Shown here: one piece after another, positions 47,860-54,951 of the stretch | Position numbering within the stretch: position 1 is the first letter of the stretch | How the letters are laid out: each line of letters begins with the position of its first letter | Source: Georgenia muralis | GTDB lineage: Bacteria; Actinomycetota; Actinomycetes; Actinomycetales; Actinomycetaceae | DNA length: 64,000 nt | NCBI RefSeq assembly: GCF_003814705.1 | Contig: NZ_RKRA01000001.1 | Location: 124,001-188,000, forward strand | Direction: 5' to 3' | Made by a program: the position numbers and the translations under genes | The notes under the pieces: generated by a model | Seen by the model: only the letters and a program-made list of their open reading frames with translations | What the model was told of the DNA's origin: nothing | Databases searched by the model: none

Positions 47860-48528
47860 TCAGAGAAGGGTCTGCCAGTACGTCCGAAACTGGAACAGGA
47901 TGAGCGCCAGGATGGTCAGGTACCAGCCGGTGAGCACGACCCCGTGGTAACCGGCGACGACTTCGGTCGCCCGGCGCGTCAGTCGGGGCAGGGAGGCGTG
48001 GGCGGCGGTGAGGTTGCGCAGAGTGGTGTACCAGAACAGCGCGATGGTCACGATCCACACCACGATGCAGTAGGGGCACAGCGCCTCGATGCGGTACAGG
48101 CTCTGGAAGATCAGCCAGTGCACGAAGACGGCACCGAAACTGACGCCGGCCTGGAGGCCCAGCCAGAACCAACGCCGGTACCGAGCACCGGCAAGGAGTC
48201 CCACACCGACGGTGGTGACGACAGCGAAGCCCGCGACACCGATGAGCGGGTTCGGCACGCCGAAGGCCTCGGCCTGCGGGGTCGTCATGACCGAGCCGCA
48301 GCTCAGGACCGGGTTGATGCTGCAGCTGGGCACGTAGCGGGGGTCGGCGATCAGGGCGATCTTCTCCACGAGCAGCACCACTGCCGAGACCAGACCCACC
48401 AGCCCTCCCAGAGCCAGCAGCAGTGCGAGCTGGCGCGTCGTACCACCGCCGGCGTGGGCGGAGACGTCGCCCAGGCCGTCACCTCGTTGGGCTTGCGGCG
48501 ACACCTCGTCAGCCCTCAAGGGCGTCAT
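47860..48528 (-). CDS. Vitamin K epoxide reductase family (VKOR) protein
   Basis: 222 aa with about five membrane segments. The active-site pairs are CSINPVLSCGS near residue 70 and CPYC near 148. VKOR in actinobacteria recycles DsbA-type thiol oxidase by passing electrons to menaquinone. The following 5' partner gene overlaps it by 20 bp but encodes a truncated DsbA. Confidence 0.93.
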   Translation of the reverse strand: MTPLRADEVSPQAQRGDGLGDVSAHAGGGTTRQLALLLALGGLVGLVSAVVLLVEKIALIADPRYVPSCSINPVLSCGSVMTTPQAEAFGVPNPLIGVAGFAVVTTVGVGLLAGARYRRWFWLGLQAGVSFGAVFVHWLIFQSLYRIEALCPYCIVVWIVTIALFWYTTLRNLTAAHASLPRLTRRATEVVAGYHGVVLTGWYLTILALILFQFRTYWQTLL

Positions 48529-48832
48529 CGATCAACTTGCGGAACTCGTCGGTGGTCGCCGGTGCGATCATCTTGCCGTTGAGGAAGAACGTCGGTGTGC
48601 CCTGCACCCCGAGCGCCAGAGCGTCGTTCATGTCCTGCTGGACCCGTTCGAGCGTCGCCGGGTCCGCGACCGCCCGGTCGTAGGTCGCCACGTCGAGGCC
48701 CAGATCCTCGGCGAACGTGCGGAACAGGTCGGCCTCAACGGCAACGTCCGCGGACGTGATCGACTCCCGCGTCATCTCCGTGGGGTTCTCCGGGACCGGA
48801 CGGACCACCCGGCCCGAGAGCGCGCAGGCCAA
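48509..48832 (-). pseudogene. Truncated DsbA-like thioredoxin-fold protein
   Basis: 107 aa from a TTG codon. The C-terminal half of a DsbA domain is present: LFRTFAEDLGLDVATYDRAVADPATLERV and then GVQGTPTFFLNGKMIAPATTDEFRKLID with the cis-Pro loop (GTPTFF). The N-terminal thioredoxin strand and CxxC active site are missing, and the region upstream has no thioredoxin sequence in any minus frame. It probably cannot oxidise substrates. The break lies 490 bp from the relaxase end, at the joint between two element modules. Confidence 0.75.
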
Positions 48833-49011
48833 GGTCGCGTGGCCGGCCGGGACACCGCCCCACGTATCGGCCGTAGATCACCGAGCCGGGGGTGGCAGCA
48901 GTTCGACCGGGGCGAGGCCACAAGCTCCGAGCGCGGACGGGTCCCATTGTCGGACGCTATCGTTCTCCTCGGGCAGGTACGCGCGCCCGATTCGGACGGG
49001 CCGGCGACAGG

Positions 49012-52000
49012 CTAGAAGCTGCGCGTGTGGGTTTGCGCCCTGATCACGTCGGCCCTGCGGGTGTGGGTGATGGCCTGGCCGAGGTGCAGGGCTTCGGCGG
49101 CCCGGTGCCGGTCGCGTTCCTGGGCGAGGGTGTGGGTCGAGGGTCCGAGCGGTGCGCGGCTGGTGATGGTGTACCGGTCGCGGTAGGCGGCGACGACGGC
49201 GAGCTGGTTCAGCCACCGCTCATAACTGCCGGCTCCGGTTGGTCGCTCCCCGACTCGGGACACCCAGGGTGCCCGGTCCCGGATCGCAGTCTCGGCGAGG
49301 GTGTGAGCGCGGGTCTCGATGAGGTGGCGGCGTTCGGCCAGGGCGAGGGCGGCATCGGGGGGTAGCGGGCCGGATGCGGCGGGGATGAGTCCGGCGACGA
49401 GGTCCGGGGTCGTGCCAGGTGCGGGCCGCGCCGTGGCTCGGGCGAGGCGGGCGGCGAGGACGGCGGCGACGTCGTCGGCGTCGAGCAGGGTCCGCTGGGC
49501 GACCAGGCGCGGCAGCAGGGTGGCGACGTCGTGGCGGTTGGCCTCGGCGCGGCGCAGCTCGGCGGTGAGGACGGTGAAGGCCTCAGACTCGGTGACCTGG
49601 GCGGCTTTGGCCGTCGTGAGCCCGCCTGTGCCGGTGAGGGTGTCGGTGACGAGCCTGGTCCAGCGGCCTTGTTGGGCGGTGGCGGCGATGGTCTCGTACT
49701 CGGCGGCGAGCTGGGCGATGCCGGTCCACCGTTCGTGCTCGGCGGTGATGGTCTGGTGGGCGGAGAGCTCGAGCCCGGAGTGGTTGAGCACTCCGAACAA
49801 CACGGTCCGCGCGGAGGTTTCGGTCTCGGCTCGAGGGGCGTGGAGGGGGTCGGGCTGGTCGATGGCGACGTAGGCGGTGTTGGCGTGGCGGCCGCGGGTC
49901 ATGGAGACGTAGAGGTTCTCGCGGGTGGTGGACGGCGAGACGACGACGTGGGCGGTGTCGACGGTCAGGCCCTGGGCGCGGTGGGCGGTGACGGCGTAGC
50001 CGAGGTCGACGTGCCGGGCGACGTACCCGGCCGGCAGCCTCACGCCCGCGCTACCGGTGCCGCCGGCCCGGCGGACGTCGAGTGTGCCGTCGCGTCCGAC
50101 GTGGGTGACGGTCCACCGGTCGCCGTTGCGGACCCAGGTGCCGGGGCCGGTGCGCAGGCGACGGTCGTTGCGGCGCGTGATGACCACATCGCCGACGGAT
50201 GCGCGGGCGTCGTCGCGCAGCCGGACCTGGCGGCCGGTGGCGGTCAGGCCAAGCTGGATGCGTTCGGCGCGGGCGCGTTCGTTGAGGTGCCGCACGGACT
50301 CCGCGGCCTCGGTCACCAGGATGGAGGACCGCCCGGCGGCCAGGTCGTGCTGCCACGCCTGGTAGGCGGCGTCGACCATGGCGTCGGTGCTGCCTTCGAC
50401 GATGCGGCCGTGGCTGTCGTAGGCGTCGATCGCGGTCGGGTCGCCGTCGCGCAGGGCGAGGGACGCGGTCTTCTCCCACTCGTGGATGAACCGCCGCACC
50501 TCGACCAGCCGTGCCAGGTCGGCGCCGCGGGCCTGGGTGAGCATGTTGAACGTGCCGCCGGCGTCGACGGACTGCAGCTGGGCCGGGTCCCCGACGAGCA
50601 CGGTCTTCGCGCCGACCTCGGCGGCGCGGGTGGCGATGGCGTCCAGGGTGCGGGTGGAGGCGAGGGTGGCCTCGTCGAGGATGACGAGCTGGCCCGGGCG
50701 GAAGTCCGCCCGGCCGCGAGCGTGATCGTGGACCCACTTGGCCGTGTTGTCGCACCCGATGCGGAGGTCGCCGGCGAGCACCTGGGCGGCGGCGGCCGAC
50801 GGCGCCATCCCGACCATGGACCCGGGTCCGTGCGCCGCGGTCCAGGCAGCGGCCAGGGCGGCCATCGCGGTCGACTTCCCGGTTCCGGCCGGACCGACCA
50901 ACACATCCAGCCGCCGACCCGAGGTCAGGATCTGCGTGATGGCGGTGGCCTGCTCCCCGTCGACCACCACGCCGCCACCCCGAGCTCCGGCCGTGGTCTC
51001 GACCGTGTGCTTGTGGACGACGAGCGCCGCATCGTGGTCCTCGGCGAGGGCGAGCAGCCGGTCCTCCGCGCCGAGCAGCCGCTCGCTCGAGTAGTAGGTC
51101 GAGTGCCGGGGCCGCAGGGTGCTGGTGCCGTCCTCCCGTCGCATCCCGGCTGGCGTGATGGCGACCTCGCCCGGGTTGAGCTGGACCGACCGGCGGGTGG
51201 CGGCTTCGGTGATGAGCGCCATGGCTTGTTCGCGATCCGCGGCGGTGGCGAAGCGCCAGCCCAGCGTCCGGCGCGAGGCCTCCGCGGCCAGGTTCCAGTG
51301 CCGCCAGGTCGATCGCCGCTCCGAGACCGCGTCCACGACGTCGGCGGCGGCCTGGTCGATCAGGAACATCGGCACCGACTCCCCGGTCAGCGTTCGCGCG
51401 GGCTCTCGGGTCGTGGTGAGGCTGCGTGCCCACGCCGTGGGGTCGCCCCCCACCAGGTCCCGCGCGCGTGTCCGCCACTCGGCCGTCAGCTCCGACAGGG
51501 CACGGATGGTCTTCTCGGGCCGAGTGTCCAGGGTGGCCTCCGCACGCAGCTGCACGATCCGCCGGCCGGTGGGGCGGTGCCCGTGCTCGGCCACGTAGGC
51601 GGCGATCTTCGCGTCCGTGGCGACGTCGATCGCCCGGGCCCGGCTGGAGAACGCGGCGATCAGGTCTTCGCCGACGCCGCGGATCTCCCACTGCGCAGTG
51701 CGGTCCTCCCCCCGTTCGCGCCGCTCCCACGACAAACCGAACGTGCCCGTGAGCCGGTCCGCCAGGACGGCGTTGTAGTGCTCGGACAGGCCGACCATCG
51801 CGTGGTGGACCGCCCGGGAGTCCAGGGTCCGCCACCGCCCGTCGTGGGCGGCCATGACCTTGTTCGACACCACCACGTGGGTGTGGAGCTGGGGGTCATT
51901 CGCGCGCGAGTCCCAATGGTCATACGCCGTCGCGGCGACCCCGACGACGGGCACCTGCGCGATGCCGGCGTGCCCGGTACGGGTGGCCGCGACCTCCCGC

Positions 52001-52548
52001 TCGAACAAGTCGAGCACTTGCGCGACGGCGGCTTGGTGCGCCTCGACGATCAGCTCCTGGGTGTTCGCGTCCGCCAGGCCCCACAGCACCGACACCGACT
52101 TCGGCACCGAGAACGTCAGGTCGAACCCCGCCGTCGCGGTCTGCGGCCCCCGCGCGGCCTGCGAGGCCTGGATGCGGGTCACCTCGGCGTCGAACTCCCC
52201 CGCCGGCAGGGCCCGGTCCACCCGGGCGGTCAGCGCCGCGGTCCGCTCGACCACGCTCGGGTACTCCCGAAAAGGCTGACCAAGGCTCGCCCCGGTGACC
52301 GGGTCGTTGCCGCGCCCTAGGAGCGTCTGCAGCTGCTCGGGAGTCACCGCCATCCCCGGGCGCAGCTCCCCCGCCCCGAAGAACGCGACCCCCTTCCCCA
52401 TCCACACCCCCGGCGGTGTGCCCGCCTCAGTGAAGTACCGCGTGGTGAGCGCCGTCGCCTGGGCGGCGTCGCCGTCGCCCTGCACCACCGACCGCAGCAG
52501 GTACCCGTACCCCTTGCCCGCCGAGACCACCCGCATCGAGACCGTCAC
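49012..52548 (-). CDS. MobF-family relaxase (TraA/TrwC-like) with helicase domain
   Basis: 1178 aa from GTG 52548. Relaxase domain: MRVVSAGKGYGYLLRSVV at residues 5-22, FDLTFSVPKSVSVLW near 160 and the three-His motif DPQLHTHVVVSNK near 220. The RecD-like helicase follows: Walker A VGPAGTGKST near 548, Walker B VILDEATLAS, GDPAQLQSVD and the SF1 motif YAVTAHRAQGLTVD near 860. It nicks at oriT and unwinds the strand for conjugative transfer. No T4SS, coupling protein or TraB-like FtsK lies in the element, so it likely uses a helper. Confidence 0.92.
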   Translation of the reverse strand: MTVSMRVVSAGKGYGYLLRSVVQGDGDAAQATALTTRYFTEAGTPPGVWMGKGVAFFGAGELRPGMAVTPEQLQTLLGRGNDPVTGASLGQPFREYPSVVERTAALTARVDRALPAGEFDAEVTRIQASQAARGPQTATAGFDLTFSVPKSVSVLWGLADANTQELIVEAHQAAVAQVLDLFEREVAATRTGHAGIAQVPVVGVAATAYDHWDSRANDPQLHTHVVVSNKVMAAHDGRWRTLDSRAVHHAMVGLSEHYNAVLADRLTGTFGLSWERRERGEDRTAQWEIRGVGEDLIAAFSSRARAIDVATDAKIAAYVAEHGHRPTGRRIVQLRAEATLDTRPEKTIRALSELTAEWRTRARDLVGGDPTAWARSLTTTREPARTLTGESVPMFLIDQAAADVVDAVSERRSTWRHWNLAAEASRRTLGWRFATAADREQAMALITEAATRRSVQLNPGEVAITPAGMRREDGTSTLRPRHSTYYSSERLLGAEDRLLALAEDHDAALVVHKHTVETTAGARGGGVVVDGEQATAITQILTSGRRLDVLVGPAGTGKSTAMAALAAAWTAAHGPGSMVGMAPSAAAAQVLAGDLRIGCDNTAKWVHDHARGRADFRPGQLVILDEATLASTRTLDAIATRAAEVGAKTVLVGDPAQLQSVDAGGTFNMLTQARGADLARLVEVRRFIHEWEKTASLALRDGDPTAIDAYDSHGRIVEGSTDAMVDAAYQAWQHDLAAGRSSILVTEAAESVRHLNERARAERIQLGLTATGRQVRLRDDARASVGDVVITRRNDRRLRTGPGTWVRNGDRWTVTHVGRDGTLDVRRAGGTGSAGVRLPAGYVARHVDLGYAVTAHRAQGLTVDTAHVVVSPSTTRENLYVSMTRGRHANTAYVAIDQPDPLHAPRAETETSARTVLFGVLNHSGLELSAHQTITAEHERWTGIAQLAAEYETIAATAQQGRWTRLVTDTLTGTGGLTTAKAAQVTESEAFTVLTAELRRAEANRHDVATLLPRLVAQRTLLDADDVAAVLAARLARATARPAPGTTPDLVAGLIPAASGPLPPDAALALAERRHLIETRAHTLAETAIRDRAPWVSRVGERPTGAGSYERWLNQLAVVAAYRDRYTITSRAPLGPSTHTLAQERDRHRAAEALHLGQAITHTRRADVIRAQTHTRSF

Positions 52549-52866
52549 ACCCACCAGGTGCGCGACCCAGTCCACCTCGGGTGCCAGAGGTGTGAGGACC
52601 ACCACCGGCGACCGTCGCGGACCCTCCCGGGTGGCCGGGACGCGGGCAAGCCGTCCACGCGGAGGTCGGCTCCGCCACGCGTCTCCCGGGCGACACCGGA
52701 CGGACGGCACGTCGGTGGCATGGGCCTCTGGCGTCGTAGGCACACCTGATAGTCGAACGGACCATCTCGGACGTTGTCGCCGGCGTGGGCGCGCTGGTCG
52801 ACCAGCTACCGCAGGAAGGCGGAGAGGAGTGACCTCAGGTCCGGTCGCCAACACGCGGCGACCTTT

Positions 52867-52957
52867 CCCCGTACGCACCCTGGCCTGGGCCGATATGCGC
52901 CGCCATGGTGCGTACGGGGTGCGTACGGGGTGCGTACGGGGTCAGGCACCCCGTACG
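52867..52957. repeat. GTGCGTACGGG iterons with inverted copies
   Basis: Three tandem GTGCGTACGGG units run from 52908 to 52940, one helical turn each. CACCCCGTACG at 52947-52957 and CCCCGTACGCACC at 52867-52879 are inverted copies. Arrangement suits a replication or relaxase-binding origin. Confidence 0.85.
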
Positions 52958-53059
52958 TTCTCGGCAACGCACCCACGCGAGAGTTAGACCCATGGAACCC
53001 GCGATCGCACACATGAGCCGGACGCCGGCAACGCGACGCTCCCCGACGACCGCACCCGT

Positions 53060-53180
53060 GGGGAAGAGAGCGGTGGTGACGACTCGTCACGACCGCAGAC
53101 GCGGCCACCATCCCCGGGTAAGTGCGCGGTGGGGCCGGCACCTCGGGGGAAGAGAGCGGTGGTGAGGACTCCTCACGACC
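53060..53180. repeat. Duplicated 35-bp module with 15-bp palindrome
   Basis: Copies at 53060-53094 and 53146-53180 share GGGGAAGAGAGCGGTGGTGA. Each contains a perfect palindrome, GTGACGACTCGTCAC at 53076 and GTGAGGACTCCTCAC at 53162. The two differences are compensatory, which keeps the symmetry. Confidence 0.85.
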
Positions 53181-53191
53181 ACGCCGGGCGT

Positions 53192-54391
53192 TCAGTTCTC
53201 GTCGTTGCTGCTGTCACGAGGAGCCAGTGACTCGAGGATCTCGGCGGTCACCGGGTTCACCTTCTCGTCGGGCTCGATGTAGTGCTCCTTGGTGATCTGG
53301 GACGAAGTGTGGCCGAGCATCTCGGCCGCGAGGTCCGCACCGCCCGCCCGGTCGATCACCGTCGCGACGGTCCGACGGAACGAGTGCGGCGTGACACCCG
53401 CGATGCCGGCCTCGTCCAGGATGGCGCGCAGGCGACGGCGCACGTTGTTGGTGGTCAGCGGGGTGTGGTTGCGGCTGAAGAAGATCAGGTGCTCCGGGTC
53501 CTCGTCGGCGATCGCGACGAGCCGCCGGCGCAGCACCTCAGCGGTGAACGACGGCACCGCCACGGTGCGGGCCGACTTCGCGGTCTTGGGGTGCGGCTGC
53601 CGATGGGTCGGCTTACCCGTCGGGGAGACGATCGTCCCGCTGAGCCGCACGGTGGCGGGCGAGACGGTGACGTCGACGTCGCACTTGCGGATCGCCAGCA
53701 CCTCACCGATCCGGGCCGAGGTGCCGAGCATGACCTCGATGATCTGGTCGAGCTGGCCGTCCGGCGGCGGTCCGGGCATCCCTGGTTCTCGGCGCCATCC
53801 CCGCACCGCGGCCCGGATCGCGTCGACCTGGTCCAGGGTCAGGGCCATCGCCCGAGTCGGCGGCTTCCTGAGCCGGGCCGTGTCCCGCACCGGGTTCTCC
53901 CTGAGCGCGTCGTAGCGGACCGCCAGGCCGAGGGCGAGGCTGAGGACGGTGCGCGCCTGCTTGGCCATGCTGTAGCTCCTGGTGGTGGCCAGCGCCTTGA
54001 TGAACCTGTCGACCTTGCGGACGCTGATCTCGCGCAAGGTGTAGTGCTCGAAGGCCGGCATCACCAGCTGCCGCATGTTGCGTTCGTAGAGCGCTCTGGT
54101 GCTCGGTGCGAGCTTGCCCTCGAGGTCGAGATCCTCGAGCCAGATGTCGACGAGGTGCCCGAAGGAGGTGTCGGGGGTCAGCTCTCCGGTCCCGGTGGCG
54201 TAGTCGGCCCGGCGGGCGAGCTTCTCCTTGAGGCGGTGCTCTGCCGCCTTGCGCGTCGTGCCGCTGGCCTCGACCCGCCGGAGTCGACCGTCGAGGTCCC
54301 TGACGCGCACCCGGGCGCGGACCACCCCGTTCGCCAGGGCGGTGAACTCGATGTCACCGAACGTGCCGATCGGGGTGCGGGGCCGTGCCAC
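53192..54391 (-). CDS. Tyrosine recombinase integrase
   Basis: 399 aa phage/ICE-type integrase. A core-binding SAM-like domain lies about residues 75-175. The catalytic residues are Arg in GTSARIGEVLAIR near 235, Lys in HPKTAKSARTV, HSFRRT near 340, the His of LGHTSSQ near 364 and Tyr in EHYIEPDE near 374. GTG start behind a GAGGTG site. It is next to the tRNA attachment site and the excisionase, as expected for a tRNA-targeting element. Confidence 0.96.
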   Translation of the reverse strand: MARPRTPIGTFGDIEFTALANGVVRARVRVRDLDGRLRRVEASGTTRKAAEHRLKEKLARRADYATGTGELTPDTSFGHLVDIWLEDLDLEGKLAPSTRALYERNMRQLVMPAFEHYTLREISVRKVDRFIKALATTRSYSMAKQARTVLSLALGLAVRYDALRENPVRDTARLRKPPTRAMALTLDQVDAIRAAVRGWRREPGMPGPPPDGQLDQIIEVMLGTSARIGEVLAIRKCDVDVTVSPATVRLSGTIVSPTGKPTHRQPHPKTAKSARTVAVPSFTAEVLRRRLVAIADEDPEHLIFFSRNHTPLTTNNVRRRLRAILDEAGIAGVTPHSFRRTVATVIDRAGGADLAAEMLGHTSSQITKEHYIEPDEKVNPVTAEILESLAPRDSSNDEN

Positions 54392-54397
54392 CTCAGG

Positions 54398-54625
54398 TCA
54401 CCTCGCCAGACGATCGCGTGGCGTCGCGGCCCGCTGGGCGTCCAACCATGCCACGACGTCGGAGACGGCGAACTTCAGGTGCCGGCCGACCCGAAAGCCA
54501 CGCGGGCCGTGCCCGGTCTGGCGCCAGTCGTAGATCGTCCGCACAGGCACGCCGAGGTACTCGGCAAGGTCCTGGACGCCCAGGAGCGGGTCCAGCCCGC
54601 CCCACTGTGTCGTTGAGGTTCCCAT
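54398..54625 (-). CDS. Excisionase-like helix-turn-helix protein
   Basis: 75 aa. A MerR-like winged helix (LLGVQDLAEYLGVPVRTIYDWRQTGHGPRGFRVGRHLKFAVSDVVAWLDAQ) is the helix_turn_helix_17/excisionase pattern. It is 6 bp upstream of int and read with it. Directs excision in related integrative elements. Confidence 0.9.
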   Translation of the reverse strand: MGTSTTQWGGLDPLLGVQDLAEYLGVPVRTIYDWRQTGHGPRGFRVGRHLKFAVSDVVAWLDAQRAATPRDRLAR

Positions 54626-54728
54626 GCCTGCCAGGTGCGCCGGGCACGCCGTGGCAGCCGTGACACCCCAGCAGCGACCGGCGTCGACCGCACGGCCGAC
54701 CCGACCCGACCTCGACGGAGAGGTCAAA

Positions 54729-54747
54729 GTGGAGGGTTTGTGGAGGG
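54729..54747. promoter_or_regulatory. Right arm-type repeats (candidate integrase arm sites)
   Basis: GTGGAGGG at 54729-54736 and 54740-54747, 11 bp apart, with TCAA just before, as on the left end. Confidence 0.65.
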
Positions 54748-54768
54748 TGGATCAAATCTCTAGACACC

Positions 54769-54802
54769 TCAGGCCCGGGAATCCGCAGATTCCCGGGCCT
54801 GA
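54769..54802 (-). terminator. Element-borne hairpin behind tRNA-fMet
   Basis: A 15-bp stem (TCAGGCCCGGGAATC and its complement) with a 4-nt loop lies 4 bp beyond the tRNA 3' end. It differs from the chromosomal terminator now stranded at 40894. It would restore termination after the tRNA and shield xis-int from read-through. Confidence 0.7.
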
Positions 54803-54805
54803 TTC

Positions 54806-54840
54806 GTAGCGGGGGCAGGATTTGAACCTGCGACCTCCGG
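54806..54840. repeat. Right attachment site (35-bp, 3' end of tRNA-fMet)
   Basis: Identical to 40930-40964 over 35 bp. The complete tRNA gene lies on this side, so the element kept the tRNA intact. Confidence 0.93.
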
Positions 54841-54880
54841 GTTATGAGCCCGGCGAGCTACCGAACTGCTCCACCCCGCG
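54807..54880 (-). tRNA. Initiator tRNA-Met (CAT)
   Basis: 74 nt, read on the minus strand. Anticodon CAT is at 54846-54844. Three consecutive G:C pairs in the anticodon stem (GGGCTCATAACCC) and an unpaired first base (C1 opposite U72) identify the initiator form. CCA is not encoded. It serves as the attachment gene of the element. Confidence 0.95.
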
Positions 54881-54951
54881 TCGGTGACTCCAGGTTACGT
54901 CCCCGGCTCCTCGCGGAGCAAATCGTGGGGCCGTGCCCTGGGTCACACGCG

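Larger units (their letters stand above)
52549..53191. other. 643-bp non-coding region between relaxase and integrase (possible oriT)
   Basis: No gene is recognised. It contains three tandem 11-bp GTGCGTACGGG units with inverted copies, and a duplicated 35-bp module with a palindrome. It lies next to the relaxase start, a common place for oriT. Confidence 0.55.
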
